Shown piece by piece: positions 9,362 to 20,242 of a stretch of 64,000 bases of DNA. The number at the start of each line of letters is the position of its first letter. Position 1 is the stretch's first letter. The translations under genes were made by a program, and so were the position numbers. The DNA is from an uncultured Aquabacterium sp. Its GTDB lineage: Bacteria; Pseudomonadota; Gammaproteobacteria; Burkholderiales; Burkholderiaceae_C. The stretch spans positions 1 through 64,000 of the forward strand of contig NZ_CAJYGK010000058.1 in the NCBI RefSeq assembly GCF_913773725.1. Reading direction: 5' to 3'. The notes below the pieces were generated by a model. That model did not search any database and was not told the DNA's origin. It saw only the letters and a list, made by a program, of their open reading frames with translations.

Positions 9362-11035
9362 TCAGTGCGCGCTGGCGGGCGCGGCACCGATGCCGGTTTC
9401 GGCGCGCACGCTCTGGTCATGGAAGCCGGCCTTGTCCTGCTTGGCACGGGCGCTGCTGTCGGTCACCGAGAACAGCCACGTGAAGAAGAACGCCAGCGGC
9501 ATCGAGAACAGGGCGGGGTGTTCGTACGGGAAGATGGGCTTCTCGTTGCCGAGCACCACCACCCACACGGCCTTGGACAGCACGACGAACAGCACGGCCG
9601 ACACCAGACCGGCGATGCCACCCAGCAGGGCGCCCCGCGTGGTCAGGCCCTTCCAGTACAGCGACAGGATCAGCACCGGGAAGTTGGCCGATGCGGCGAT
9701 GCCGAAGGTGAGGCCCACCAGGAAGGCGACGTTCTGCTTCTCGAACATGATGCCGAGCACGACGGCCACCACGCCCAGGCCGATCGAAGCGAACTTCGAC
9801 ACGCGCATTTCTTCGGCCTCGGTGGCTTTGCCATGGCGCAGCACGCGGGCATAGATGTCGTGGGCGATCGACGAGGCACCGGCCAGGGCCAGGCCAGCCA
9901 CCACCGCGAGGATGGTCGCGAAGGCCACGGCCGACAGGAAGCCCAGGAACAGGTTGCCGCCGACGGCGTTGGCCAGGTGCATGACGGGCATGTTGTTGCC
10001 GCCGATGATCTTGCCGCCGATGACGCCGCCTTCAAAGAACTTCGGATCCTGGCCGACGATCACGATGGCCGCCAGACCCAGCAGGCACACGATCAGGAAG
10101 AACAGACCGATGAAGCCCGAGGCCACGAACACCGACTTGCGCGCTTCCTTGGCGTTGGGCACGGTGAAGAAGCGCATCATGATGTGCGGCAGGCCAGCGG
10201 TGCCGAAGACCAGACCCAGCGACAGCGAGGTCGCGGTGATGGGGTCAGCCAGCATGCTGCCAGGGCGCATGATGGCGTCGCCATCCTTGTGCGCAGCCAC
10301 GGCCTTGGCGGCCAGCGTCTCGATGTTGAAGCCAAACTGGCTCAGCGCAAGGCCGAGCATCAGCACGCCACCGGTCAGCAGCAGCACGGCCTTGATGATC
10401 TGCACCCAGGTCGTGGCAATCATGCCGCCGAAGGTCACGTACACGACCATCAGCACGCCCACCACGGCCACGGCCACGGGGTAGTCCAGGCCGAACAGCA
10501 GCTTGATCAGCTGGCCCGCGCCCACCATCTGCACGATGAGGTAGAAGCACACCACGGTCAGCGACGAGAAGGCCGCGAAGGTGCGGATCGAGCCCTGCTG
10601 CAGTCGGTACGACGCGATGTCGGCGAAGGTGAAGCGGCCCAGGTTGCGCATGCGCTCGGCCAGCAGGAACAGGATCACCGGCCAGCCGATGAAGAAGCTG
10701 ATGGTGTAGACGAAGCCGTCGTAGCCGCGCATGAACACCAGCGAGCTCAGGCCCAGCAGCGTGGCGGCCGACATGTAGTCACCAGCAATGGCCAGGCCGT
10801 TCTGGAAGCCGGTGATGCCGCCACCGGCGGTGTAGAAGTCGGAGGCCGACGTGGTGCGCTTGGCCGCCCAGTACGTGATGCCGAGGGTGAACAACACGAA
10901 GACCAGGAACATGCCGATGGCCGTCAGGTTGACCGGCTGCTTCTGCACCTGGCCGACGTCACCAGGGGCGGCGAGGGCGCAGCCCACCGCGAGCAGGGCC
11001 GCCGAAGCGGCAAGGGCTTTCAAAGAGGCTTTCAT
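9362..11035 (-). CDS. actP: Cation/acetate symporter ActP
   Basis: A 557-residue sodium:solute symporter with about 13-14 hydrophobic segments and an N-terminal signal-like stretch (residues 1-22, ending ALAAP), both typical of ActP. The segment [23 protein letters not shown] and the following [11 protein letters not shown] are the SSF-family cation-binding region. It imports acetate and similar short monocarboxylates across the inner membrane. The ATG overlaps the stop of the small DUF485 gene by four bases, the standard actP gene pair. The acyl-CoA synthetase upstream and acyl-CoA dehydrogenase downstream fit a carboxylate uptake and activation module. Confidence 0.95.
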   Translation of the reverse strand: MKASLKALAASAALLAVGCALAAPGDVGQVQKQPVNLTAIGMFLVFVLFTLGITYWAAKRTTSASDFYTAGGGITGFQNGLAIAGDYMSAATLLGLSSLVFMRGYDGFVYTISFFIGWPVILFLLAERMRNLGRFTFADIASYRLQQGSIRTFAAFSSLTVVCFYLIVQMVGAGQLIKLLFGLDYPVAVAVVGVLMVVYVTFGGMIATTWVQIIKAVLLLTGGVLMLGLALSQFGFNIETLAAKAVAAHKDGDAIMRPGSMLADPITATSLSLGLVFGTAGLPHIMMRFFTVPNAKEARKSVFVASGFIGLFFLIVCLLGLAAIVIVGQDPKFFEGGVIGGKIIGGNNMPVMHLANAVGGNLFLGFLSAVAFATILAVVAGLALAGASSIAHDIYARVLRHGKATEAEEMRVSKFASIGLGVVAVVLGIMFEKQNVAFLVGLTFGIAASANFPVLILSLYWKGLTTRGALLGGIAGLVSAVLFVVLSKAVWVVVLGNEKPIFPYEHPALFSMPLAFFFTWLFSVTDSSARAKQDKAGFHDQSVRAETGIGAAPASAH

Positions 11036-11340
11036 TTGGCGCGCTCCACGATTTCACGGGTCAGACGGTCGAACTGGCCATTGGCGCAGCGCACGTACCA
11101 GCCGGTCAGCAGCCACGATCCGATGATCAGCGCGGCACCCACGGGGATGCCCAGCGTCAGCGTGCTGCCGGCAAACAGCGGTTGGGCGAAGATGCCCGGG
11201 GCGAAGGCCACGATGGCCATGAAGCCGTAGTAGGCGCCCAGCACGATCACCGACAGCGTCACGGCCAGTCGGTTGCGGCGGCTCTTCAATTCACGGAAGG
11301 CAGGGTCGGCCTCTACGCGCCGATAGATGTCCTGGCTCAT
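11032..11340 (-). CDS. DUF485 membrane protein (YjcH family)
   Basis: A 102-residue inner-membrane protein with two transmembrane helices (about residues 28-48 and 60-82), flanked by charged ends ([19 protein letters not shown] at the N-terminus). It belongs to DUF485, whose genes almost always precede actP, and its stop overlaps the actP start here. The exact role is not settled; an accessory function for the symporter is assumed. The start at 11340 was chosen over an upstream in-frame ATG at 11406 because MSQDIYRRV is the conserved N-terminus and a GAGAGA-type ribosome site precedes it. Confidence 0.9.
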   Translation of the reverse strand: MSQDIYRRVEADPAFRELKSRRNRLAVTLSVIVLGAYYGFMAIVAFAPGIFAQPLFAGSTLTLGIPVGAALIIGSWLLTGWYVRCANGQFDRLTREIVERAK

Positions 11341-11402
11341 GTCTCTCTCCAATTTCTCCAGGGGATTGAGGGAGCGGCCCACCGCGGCGGGCCGCACGGG
11401 GG

Positions 11403-13043
11403 TCACTCGATGGCGCTGGCGGACTTCACCCGCTCACGCAGCACGAACTTCTGGACCTTGCCGGTGGCCGTCTTGGGCAGCTCACCGAACACGATGCGCT
11501 TGGGCACCTTGTAGCGGGCGATGTGTTCGCGGCAGAAGGCGATCAGCTCTTCTTCCGTCACGTGGTGGTCGGCCTTCAGTTCGACGAAGGCACAGGGCAC
11601 TTCGCCCCACTTCGGATCGGGCTCGGCCACGACCGCGGCCGACATCACGGCCGGGTGGTGGAACAGCGCGTCTTCCACCTCGACGGACGAGATGTTCTCG
11701 CCGCCGGAGATGATCACGTCCTTGCTGCGGTCCTTGATCTTGATGTAGCCGCTGGCATCGCGCACGGCCAGGTCACCGGTGTGGAACCAGCCGCCCGCGA
11801 AGGCTTCCTTCGTCGCCTGTTCGTTCTTCAGGTAGCCCTTCATCACGACGTTGCCGCGGAAGCAGATCTCGCCGATGGTCACGCCGTCGCACGGTACAGG
11901 CTCCATCGTGTCGGGGTTGAGCACGGTCACGGCTTCCTGCAGTGCGTAGGGCACGCCCTGGCGGCCGTTCAGGCGGGCGCGCTCGTCCAGCGGCAGATCA
12001 TCCCATTCAGCCTGCTTGGCGCACACCGCGGCCGGACCGTACACCTCGGTCAGGCCATACACGTGAGTGAGGTTGATGCCGGCGGCCTCGCAGCCCTCGA
12101 TCACGGCGATCGGAGGCGCAGCGCCCGCGATCAGGCCATTGACCGTGTGGTTCAGGCCTTCGCGCAGCTTGGCCGGTGCGCTGATCAGCATGTTGTAGAC
12201 GATCGGGGCGCCGCACATGTGGGTCACATGGTGGCTCTTGATCAGCCAGAAGATGACCGACGGGTCGATGCGGCGCAGGCACACGCTGGTGCCGGCGATC
12301 AGCGCCATCGTCCAGGGGAAGCACCAGCCGTTGCAGTGGAACATCGGCAGCGTCCACAGGTAGGTGGCGTGCTGCGGTAGGCTCCACGAGATCACGTTGC
12401 TGGCCGAGTTCAGGTAGGCGCCACGGTGGTGGGTGACCACGCCCTTCGGGTTGCCGGTGGTGCCCGAGGTGTAGTTCAGCGCGATGGCGTTCCACTCGTC
12501 GCTGGGCAGCTGCCATTCGTAGGCGGGGTCGCCCTCGGCCAGCAGCTGCTCGTACGTCATCGAGCCGACGTTGTCGCCGGCGGGGGCGGTCTCGTCCTCC
12601 ACGTCGATGACGAGGATGTCGCGACCGGCCAGCTCCAGTGCCTTGGCGATCACCCGCGAGAACTCACGGTCGGTCAGCAGGGCCTTGGCTTCGCCGTGCT
12701 GCAGCTGGAAGGCGATCGCTTCGGCATCCAGGCGCGTGTTCAGCGTGTTCAACACGGCCCCCGCCATCGGGATGCCGAAGTGGGCTTCCAGCATGGCCGG
12801 CACGTTGGGCAGCATCACGGCGACGGTGTCGCCCTCGCCGATGCCACGCGCGGCCAGCGCACTGGCCAGGCGACGGCAGCGCGCGTCGGTCTCGGCCCAG
12901 GTCTGCCGGCGCTCGCCGTAGACCACGGCCGCGCGGTTGGGGTAGACCGCCGCCGCCCGGCGCAGAAAGCTCAGTGGCGAAAGGCTGACATGGTTGGCGG
13001 CGTTCTTGTCCAGGCCCAGCTTATAAGGGTTTATACTAGTCAT
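11403..13043 (-). CDS. Acyl-CoA synthetase (AMP-forming, FadD/medium-chain type)
   Basis: A 546-residue member of the adenylate-forming superfamily. The AMP-binding P-loop YTSGTTGNPKG is near residue 185, VYGLTEVYGP is motif A5, and the hinge GWFHTGDLAVRDASGYIKIKD is near 425. The C-terminal Lys in LPKTATGKVQK is the conserved acylation lysine. It activates a carboxylic acid to its CoA thioester through an acyl-adenylate. Chain-length preference cannot be read. The 62-base gap to the DUF485-actP pair suggests co-transcription of acid uptake and activation. It is divergent from a hybrid histidine kinase. Confidence 0.92.
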   Translation of the reverse strand: MTSINPYKLGLDKNAANHVSLSPLSFLRRAAAVYPNRAAVVYGERRQTWAETDARCRRLASALAARGIGEGDTVAVMLPNVPAMLEAHFGIPMAGAVLNTLNTRLDAEAIAFQLQHGEAKALLTDREFSRVIAKALELAGRDILVIDVEDETAPAGDNVGSMTYEQLLAEGDPAYEWQLPSDEWNAIALNYTSGTTGNPKGVVTHHRGAYLNSASNVISWSLPQHATYLWTLPMFHCNGWCFPWTMALIAGTSVCLRRIDPSVIFWLIKSHHVTHMCGAPIVYNMLISAPAKLREGLNHTVNGLIAGAAPPIAVIEGCEAAGINLTHVYGLTEVYGPAAVCAKQAEWDDLPLDERARLNGRQGVPYALQEAVTVLNPDTMEPVPCDGVTIGEICFRGNVVMKGYLKNEQATKEAFAGGWFHTGDLAVRDASGYIKIKDRSKDVIISGGENISSVEVEDALFHHPAVMSAAVVAEPDPKWGEVPCAFVELKADHHVTEEELIAFCREHIARYKVPKRIVFGELPKTATGKVQKFVLRERVKSASAIE

Positions 13044-13159
13044 CGTGGTCTCCGGGGCAGCGGTGCCTGCCGCGCCCGGATTCACACCCGGACGATGACG
13101 CGGCAAGCGTTGTCGGCGGCGATGATGGCCAAGGACTTTTTCACGACCTCCCATCAAAT

Positions 13160-13179
13160 GTGACGAATCTTTGCGTCAC
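13160..13179. promoter_or_regulatory. Inverted repeat between acyl-CoA synthetase and hybrid kinase
   Basis: A perfect inverted repeat, GTGACG - 8 bases - CGTCAC, lies in the 223-bp divergent intergenic region. A further GGTCACC follows at about 13185. It could be an operator for a response regulator or another factor acting on either gene. No promoter hexamers could be assigned with confidence. Confidence 0.35.
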
Positions 13180-13266
13180 CCCCGGTCACCCCCTTTCTGC
13201 CGTGCGCCTGCCTAGAATCAGGCGACTCACAGGCCCGTTCGAGGCCTGCCATCGACGGAGACATGC

Positions 13267-15294
13267 GTGACGGCCCATCCCCCTTCGCCCCCGCCTGACG
13301 GCGGCAGCTGGCGGCAGCAGACCTTGCAGGCGGGTCTGGATCTGCTCGATCAGGGCCTGACGGTGTTCGATGCCTCGTTGCACCTGGTCGCCTGGAACCG
13401 CGCGTTCCTGGAGTTGCTGGCCTTTCCGTCCGAGATGACGCGCATCGGCGCCCCCTTCGAAGACTTCATCCGCTACAACGCCCGCCGGGGCGAGTACGGC
13501 GATGAACCCGAGGACGAGGCCGTGCGCCGCCGTGTGGAACTCGCCTTGAAGTTCCTGCCCCATGACATCGAGCGCACCCGGCCCGACGGCCGCATCCTGC
13601 GCATCACCGGCCAGCCCTTGCCGGGACATGGCTTCGTCACGCTGTATTCGGACGTGACCGAGCAGCGCCGCACCGAGCAGGCCTTGCGGCAGGCCAATCT
13701 CGAACTGGAATCGCGCGTACGGGCCCGCACCGCCGAGCTGCAGGCCAGCAACGAGCGCCTGCAGGAAGCGCTGGACGCCAACGAGGCGATCACCGCGTCC
13801 CTGCGGCGCAGCGAGCAGCAGATGCGGCTGGTGACCGACTCGATTCCCGCGCTGGTTGCCTACTTCCGGCGCGACCGCGGCTACGAGTACATCAACCGCG
13901 GCTATCAGGACTGGTTCGGTCTGGACCCCAAGCGTCCCGAGCTGGTGAGCGCGCGGGCCTTCCTGGGGCCCGATGTCTACGAAGGCATCAAGCCCAACGT
14001 GAAGCGCGCGCTGGCCGGTGAATCGGTCACCTTCGACTACGAACTCCATACCGTGCGCGGCGCGACCCTGTCGGTGCGCACCACGCTGATCCCCGACCGG
14101 GCGGCCGATGGCGAGGTGGTGGGGTGCTTCGAGCTGACCTTCGACGTCACCGAGCAGAAGCAGTCGCAGGCCCTGATCGTGCGTGCCCAGAAGATGGAGG
14201 CCATGGGCCAGCTTGCAGGGGGGCTGGCGCACGACTTCAACAACATCCTCACGGTCATCATCGGCAACCTGGCCGCGCTGGCGGATGCGCGCCCGCAGGA
14301 TCAGGCGGTGAGCGAGTTCACCCAGCCGGCCGTGGCCGCGGCCCGCCGGGGCGCCGAACTGATACGGGGTCTGATGACCTTTGCCCGCCAGCAGCCGCTG
14401 CAGGCGGGCGCGGTGGATGTCGGGGCGCTGGTGTCGTCCGTTGTGCGCCTGGTGCGCCCCGCGCTGCCTGCCTGCCTGACGCTGCAGGCCCATGCGGGGG
14501 ACGACGCCGTCTGGACCTGGGTGGATGCGACCAAGCTGGAGAACGCCCTGGTCAACCTGATTCTCAATGCACGCGATGCCACGCCGGGCAGCGGCCGCAT
14601 CGATGTGCGGGTACGCAGCGCGGTGCTCGATGGCGCGCGGGCGCAGGCGCTGCAGCTGCAACCTGGCCCCCACGTCTGTGTGGACGTGCAAGACCAGGGT
14701 GTGGGCATGGACGCAGCGACGCTGGCGCGCGTGTTCGAACCCTTCTTCACCACCAAGCGACCGGGCAGCGGCACGGGGCTGGGCATGGCCATGGTGTACG
14801 GCTTCGTGCGCCAGTCCGGCGGGGCGGTCGATGTGCGCAGCGCACCGGGGCGGGGCACCACGGTGAGCCTGTGGCTGCCCGCAGCCGAAACGCCCGCCGA
14901 ACTGCCCGCGCTCGACGAGCCGGGACATGTGCCCGACGGCGCGCGCCGTGGGGTGGCCTTGCTGGTCGAGGACGACGGCGACGTGCGCAAGGTCGTGCGG
15001 CGCAGCCTGCTCGACCTGGGCTTCGCCGTGATCGAGGCCGCCAATGGCCAGGAGGCCCAGGACATCTTGGCGCAGATGGACGGCATCACCCTGCTGCTGT
15101 CCGACATCATGATGCCGGGTGACATCGACGGTCGCATGCTGGCGCGTCAGGCGCGCGATCGGGGGCAGGCGCGGCAGGTGCTGCTGATGAGCGGCTACGC
15201 CCCCGGCATCGACACCCTGACCGATCTGCCCCTGCTGGCCAAGCCCTTCACCACGGCGGAGCTGGCCGCCGCCATCGAGGAGCTCACCACATGA
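13267..15294 (+). CDS. Hybrid sensor histidine kinase/response regulator with two PAS domains
   Basis: A 675-residue cytoplasmic kinase with no membrane segments. Order: PAS-like domain (about 20-130), coiled coil (140-180), second PAS domain (190-300), HisKA with the phospho-acceptor His322 in GGLAHDFNN, HATPase with N-box NLILNARDAT and G-box GTGLGMAMVYG, and a C-terminal receiver domain with Asp613 in LSDIMMPG. The start is a GTG at 13267, seven bases after GGAG; the overlapping ATG at 13263 is in another frame. Its stop overlaps the start of an OmpR-type regulator (ATGA). The adjacent divergent acid-activation genes make them candidate targets, but the signal is unknown. Confidence 0.92.
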   Translation: MTAHPPSPPPDGGSWRQQTLQAGLDLLDQGLTVFDASLHLVAWNRAFLELLAFPSEMTRIGAPFEDFIRYNARRGEYGDEPEDEAVRRRVELALKFLPHDIERTRPDGRILRITGQPLPGHGFVTLYSDVTEQRRTEQALRQANLELESRVRARTAELQASNERLQEALDANEAITASLRRSEQQMRLVTDSIPALVAYFRRDRGYEYINRGYQDWFGLDPKRPELVSARAFLGPDVYEGIKPNVKRALAGESVTFDYELHTVRGATLSVRTTLIPDRAADGEVVGCFELTFDVTEQKQSQALIVRAQKMEAMGQLAGGLAHDFNNILTVIIGNLAALADARPQDQAVSEFTQPAVAAARRGAELIRGLMTFARQQPLQAGAVDVGALVSSVVRLVRPALPACLTLQAHAGDDAVWTWVDATKLENALVNLILNARDATPGSGRIDVRVRSAVLDGARAQALQLQPGPHVCVDVQDQGVGMDAATLARVFEPFFTTKRPGSGTGLGMAMVYGFVRQSGGAVDVRSAPGRGTTVSLWLPAAETPAELPALDEPGHVPDGARRGVALLVEDDGDVRKVVRRSLLDLGFAVIEAANGQEAQDILAQMDGITLLLSDIMMPGDIDGRMLARQARDRGQARQVLLMSGYAPGIDTLTDLPLLAKPFTTAELAAAIEELTT

Positions 15295-16040
15295 GCGAGC
15301 ATGGCGTAAGCAGCGCAGAAGCCGGAGAGGCCCAGAGCCCGGCACTCATCTACATCGTCGACGACGACCTGGCGATCGCCCGGCTGCTGACCAATGTGCT
15401 GACCGAGTTCGGGTTCAACGCCGAGGCCTTCGGCACGGGATCTGCCGTGCTCCGGCGCCTGCAGACCACGCGGCCCGATCTGTGCATTGTCGACCTGGGC
15501 CTGCCGGACATGGATGGCATCGAGCTGGTGCGGCAGATCGCCCTGCAGTCCCATGCGGGGGTGCTGATCCTGACCGGCCGCGGGCACACCGTGGACCGGG
15601 TGATGGGGCTGGAGCTGGGCGGCGACGATTACGTCACCAAGCCGTTCGAGCCCCGCGAACTGGTCGCCCGTGTGCGCAGCATCCTGCGCCGGCGCGCGCC
15701 GCATGCGGGCTCGGCCGTGGGAGCGCCCAAGCGCCTCGCGTCGTTTGCGGGCTGGACCCTGGACTGTGCGGCCAACATCCTGCGCGCGGAAGACGGGACG
15801 GAGCATGTGCTGGGCGTGGCCGAGGTGCAGGTGTTGCGGGCGTTCCTCGAGCGGCCCCACCAGATCCTCAGCCGGGAACAACTGGTGGGCCACCGCGGCC
15901 TGTCGCCGATGGACCGCAGCATCGATGTGCGGATTTCGCGCTTGCGTCGCAAGATCGAGGTCGATCCGATGGACCCGCGCATCATCAAGACGGTGTACGG
16001 CGCAGGCTACGTGTTTTCAGCGAGTGTGAGCTGGTCTTGA
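15291..16040 (+). CDS. OmpR/PhoB-family response regulator
   Basis: A 249-residue response regulator with an N-terminal receiver (acidic pocket IVDDD, phospho-acceptor Asp68 in IVDLGLPDMDG, Lys in VTKPFEP) and a C-terminal winged helix (SREQLVG, RSIDVRISRLRRKIE, IKTVYGAGYVF). It is coupled to the preceding hybrid kinase by an ATGA overlap. The kinase carries its own receiver, so the phosphate could go directly to this protein or pass through the attached receiver. About 20 residues before the receiver are an unusual acidic extension. Confidence 0.93.
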   Translation: MSEHGVSSAEAGEAQSPALIYIVDDDLAIARLLTNVLTEFGFNAEAFGTGSAVLRRLQTTRPDLCIVDLGLPDMDGIELVRQIALQSHAGVLILTGRGHTVDRVMGLELGGDDYVTKPFEPRELVARVRSILRRRAPHAGSAVGAPKRLASFAGWTLDCAANILRAEDGTEHVLGVAEVQVLRAFLERPHQILSREQLVGHRGLSPMDRSIDVRISRLRRKIEVDPMDPRIIKTVYGAGYVFSASVSWS

Positions 16041-16106
16041 GCGTGCCTTGAGCTGGGCTGGGGGCACTGTCCCCGGGCCTGGCGGGGTGGTTTGCACAGC
16101 CGGGGA

Positions 16107-16126
16107 TACTGTATAAAAATACAGTA
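16107..16126 (+). promoter_or_regulatory. LexA (SOS) box overlapping the start codon of the radical SAM gene
   Basis: TACTGTATAAAAATACAGTA has two perfect 8-base arms around AAAA and fits the LexA consensus CTGT-N8-ACAG exactly. Its last base is the A of the ATG at 16126. TATAAA (16112-16117), inside the box, is a plausible -10 hexamer, which would start transcription at or next to the start codon. No Shine-Dalgarno is at normal spacing, so the mRNA may be leaderless. LexA bound here would block transcription directly. Confidence 0.85.
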
Positions 16127-17328
16127 TGCGCAAACCCGATCCCTTGCCCGACGCCACCCCGGACGACCGGCGTGCGGCCGCGCCCATCAAAGGTCGCGGC
16201 ACGGCGACGCGGCTGGCGCATCGCTTCGAGGCACGCACACGGGAGCGCGATCTGGCGGGCTGGGAGCCGGTTCAAATGCCGCCGGCCCGAGAGAAAGCCG
16301 GGGCGGCGCGCGAACATTCCGGCAGCGCGATGGTGGCCGACGAATCCTTCGATGCACCGCCCGTGTCACCCCACACCACCTGCCGTCCCGAGCCATGCCG
16401 CACCATCCTGTCCCGCAACGACTCGCCAGACATCCCCTTCACCTGGGCCATCAACCCATATCGGGGCTGTGAGCACGGCTGCATCTATTGCTATGCCCGC
16501 CCCACGCACAGCTACCTGAACCTCTCGCCCGGGCTGGACTTCGAAACCCAGCTCACCGCCAAGGCGAACGCGGCAGAGGCCTTGCGCCGCGAACTCGCCC
16601 GGCCGGGCTACCGGCCCAGCCCCATCCAGATCGGCTCGGCCACCGACGCCTACCAGCCGGTGGAGCGCGAATGGCGCCTCACGCGGCAGGTGCTGGAGGT
16701 GCTGGACGGCTGTTGCCATCCCTACACCATCGTCACCAAATCCAGTGGCGTCGAGCGGGACCTGGATCTGCTCGTGCGCGCTGCGGCCCGCAATCAGGTC
16801 TATGTGATGGTCAGCGTCACCTCCCTGGACCCCGCCTTGTCGGGCCGGTTGGAGCCGCGTGCGGCCGCACCGTGGCGACGCCTGGAAACCGTGCGCCGGC
16901 TGGCCTCAGCGGGTGTGCCCGTCGGGGTCAACGTGGCCCCGATCATTCCCTTCCTCAACGAGCCCGAGATCGAGCAGATCATCGAGGCCGCAGCCCGTGC
17001 CGGCGCCCGCAGCATCCATTACACGGTGGTGCGTCTGCCGTGGGAGGTGAACCCGCTGTTTCAGGGCTGGCTGGCCGACCACGTGCCGGACAAGGCCGAG
17101 CGCATCATGGCCCGCATCCGCGAGTTGCATGGCGGCCGGGACTATGAAGCCGACTTCGGGCGCCGCATGAAAGGCAAGGGCCTGTGGGCGGATCTGATCC
17201 GCCAGCGCGTTCACAAGGCGGCGGTCCGTCACGGCGCGGCGGGGGCGCCGCCGCTGCTGGATGCCACGGCTTTCAGGCCGCCGTCCCCGGAGCCAGCAGC
17301 CGGCGGGCAAGCCTGTCTCTTCGACTGA
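16126..17328 (+). CDS. PA0069-family radical SAM protein, predicted SOS-regulated
   Basis: A 400-residue radical SAM protein. The cluster motif CEHGCIYCY (residues about 116-124) supplies the three cysteines that bind the 4Fe-4S cluster and cleave S-adenosylmethionine. An N-terminal PIKGRG motif (about 20-25) is characteristic of the PA0069 family, whose substrate is not established. GSATDAYQPVE, TKSSGVERDLDLL and VNVAPIIPFLN are conserved along the barrel. A perfect LexA box covers the start codon, so expression should rise on DNA damage. From memory, the Pseudomonas aeruginosa PA0069 gene is also in the LexA regulon, which suggests a conserved but unexplained damage-related role. Confidence 0.92.
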   Translation: MRKPDPLPDATPDDRRAAAPIKGRGTATRLAHRFEARTRERDLAGWEPVQMPPAREKAGAAREHSGSAMVADESFDAPPVSPHTTCRPEPCRTILSRNDSPDIPFTWAINPYRGCEHGCIYCYARPTHSYLNLSPGLDFETQLTAKANAAEALRRELARPGYRPSPIQIGSATDAYQPVEREWRLTRQVLEVLDGCCHPYTIVTKSSGVERDLDLLVRAAARNQVYVMVSVTSLDPALSGRLEPRAAAPWRRLETVRRLASAGVPVGVNVAPIIPFLNEPEIEQIIEAAARAGARSIHYTVVRLPWEVNPLFQGWLADHVPDKAERIMARIRELHGGRDYEADFGRRMKGKGLWADLIRQRVHKAAVRHGAAGAPPLLDATAFRPPSPEPAAGGQACLFD

Positions 17329-17364
17329 TGACGGGGAGCGTCTGTTCGAGCCGGCTGGCCTGGC

Positions 17365-18066
17365 TCACCAGCGGTGGTATGGGCCGCCGTGGTGCCGGGG
17401 TGGGCCCCAGCCCCAGGGCGCCGGGTACACGACCATAGGTGGTGCATAGCGCACCGGCGGCGGAGGGGCTTCGATGAAGGTCACGGCACCGCCGTTCATG
17501 CTCATGGAGGGCGGCGACATGGGCGCGACACCGCCCGGCGACAGCGTGATCTGCAGGGGAAGGGTGGGGCCGGGTTCCTGGGCCATCTGCGTGCTGAACT
17601 GCTGGCCGTTGTACTCATAGACCACGTCGTAGGCCACCACGCGGTTGTCATAGGCCGTCTGCTGTTCGCAGCGACGCACGGTCTGCACGGCGGTACGGCC
17701 CTGCGTCTCGACCTTGTCGCCCAGGATGGCGCCACCGATGATGCCGATGCCGGTGGCGAGTGCGTTGCCGGCGCCCTTGCCCACGGCGTTGCCCATCGCG
17801 CCCCCTGCGATCGCACCCATCAGGGCGCCCGCGCCCGAACCCTGTTCCTGCACGGGCTGCTGGGTGTCGTAGCAGACCTGTCGAGGCGAGGCGACCTGGG
17901 CCACCACTGGGGTGGCCGATATCACGCGCGCCTGGACCGTGGTGGTGGTGGACGCCGGTGTGCCGAGCACGGTGCCCACGGCCGGGCCGGCCCCCGCCGT
18001 GCCGCAGGCCAGTGCGAGCCCCATCAGGGGCAGAATCGAACGCAGCATCGGCGTACGGGACATCAT
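17365..18066 (-). CDS. Glycine-zipper 2TM-domain surface protein
   Basis: A 233-residue exported protein. It has a signal sequence of about 26 residues (LRSILPLMGLALACGTAGAG) containing a Cys that is not in a clear lipobox. The centre is a glycine-zipper segment (GALMGAIAGGAMGNAVGKGAGNALATGIGIIGGAILGD spans about residues 79-116), of the type that packs into membranes in SlyB/Rickettsia 17-kDa-like proteins. The C-terminus is rich in Pro, His and Trp (WGWGPPRHHGGPYHRW). A role in envelope integrity is typical of the family, but the precise function is unknown. It is convergent with the radical SAM gene. Confidence 0.82.
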   Translation of the reverse strand: MMSRTPMLRSILPLMGLALACGTAGAGPAVGTVLGTPASTTTTVQARVISATPVVAQVASPRQVCYDTQQPVQEQGSGAGALMGAIAGGAMGNAVGKGAGNALATGIGIIGGAILGDKVETQGRTAVQTVRRCEQQTAYDNRVVAYDVVYEYNGQQFSTQMAQEPGPTLPLQITLSPGGVAPMSPPSMSMNGGAVTFIEAPPPPVRYAPPMVVYPAPWGWGPPRHHGGPYHRW

Positions 18067-18268
18067 GCAGAACTCCTCAGAAAGGCCGGGCTGTCACCCG
18101 CTTGCGTGATCAACGCAGACGCCCGCCTTCCGGCCGACGGGCGGGCCTCGAGGCCGCGGTAAAGATGCGTGAAAAGAGGGTGTCTTGCGCCTTGGGCCGA
18201 GCCCCTCCGCGCAGGGGCACGCGCGGACACTAAAATCGGGGCTTTTGTCAGCTCAGCAACATCTCACC

Positions 18269-19696
<1,428 letters not shown>

Positions 19697-19722
19697 TCAC
19701 CTAACCTGAACTGGACACCTGC

Positions 19723-20040
19723 ATGACCACCACGACCCTCGCCGGCAGCGTTGCCACGCAAGCCAATGTGTACTTCGACGGCAAGTGCGTTTCGCACACC
19801 GTCACCCTGGCCGACGGCACCCGCAAGTCGGTTGGCGTCATCCTGCCCGCCGCGCTGACCTTCAACACCGGCGCGCCGGAAATCATGGAGACCGTCGCTG
19901 GCAAGGCCACCATCAAGCTGGCCGGTTCGGACGAATGGAAGACCTACGGCGCAGGCGAAAGCTTCAATGTGCCGGGCAACTCCTCGTTCGAGATCAAGGT
20001 GGAAGGCGAGCCCTACCACTACATCTGCCACTTCGGCTGA
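19723..20040 (+). CDS. ppnP: Pyrimidine/purine nucleoside phosphorylase PpnP (DUF1255)
   Basis: A 105-residue small cupin of the PpnP (YaiE) family, which phosphorolyses diverse nucleosides to the base and ribose 1-phosphate. Conserved features include [13 protein letters not shown] near the N-terminus, the [14 protein letters not shown] strand, and the C-terminal [13 protein letters not shown] with PYHYICHFG. The length is typical. It starts 26 bases after argG on the same strand and is followed by a strong terminator, so the two may be co-transcribed. Confidence 0.92.
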   Translation: MTTTTLAGSVATQANVYFDGKCVSHTVTLADGTRKSVGVILPAALTFNTGAPEIMETVAGKATIKLAGSDEWKTYGAGESFNVPGNSSFEIKVEGEPYHYICHFG

Positions 20041-20088
20041 TGGGCGGGGGCATGCCGGGCAAGCCCGTGCAGGCCCATCGCGTTGAAC

Positions 20089-20118
20089 AGGGGGCGCCGC
20101 GGCGCCCCCTTTGTTTTT
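20089..20118 (+). terminator. Rho-independent terminator after ppnP
   Basis: A perfect GC palindrome (AGGGGGCGCC at 20089-20098 pairing with GGCGCCCCCT at 20101-20110) is followed by TTTGTTTTT. The strong stem and T-run on the plus strand make this a clear intrinsic terminator closing argG-ppnP. Confidence 0.9.
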
Positions 20119-20242
20119 GTCTCTGTGTCGAAACATGTCAGCGTTGATGCAGGGCGGTGAAGTCCTGTGAAATTCGTGTGCCGGCGTTCACACGGCGGGT
20201 GCCGCTTGATACCCTCGTGGCCTTCTGGGTTCAGCCGCCGCC

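Noticed and set aside
9350-11230. A 626-codon His/Gln/Glu-rich open frame opposite actP
   Set aside because: The composition is that of the complement of membrane-protein codons; no start signal.
18121-18146. GCCCGCC/GGCGGGC inverted repeat upstream of argG
   Set aside because: There is no T-run on either strand and the 12-base loop gives no known motif; probably chance in GC-rich DNA.
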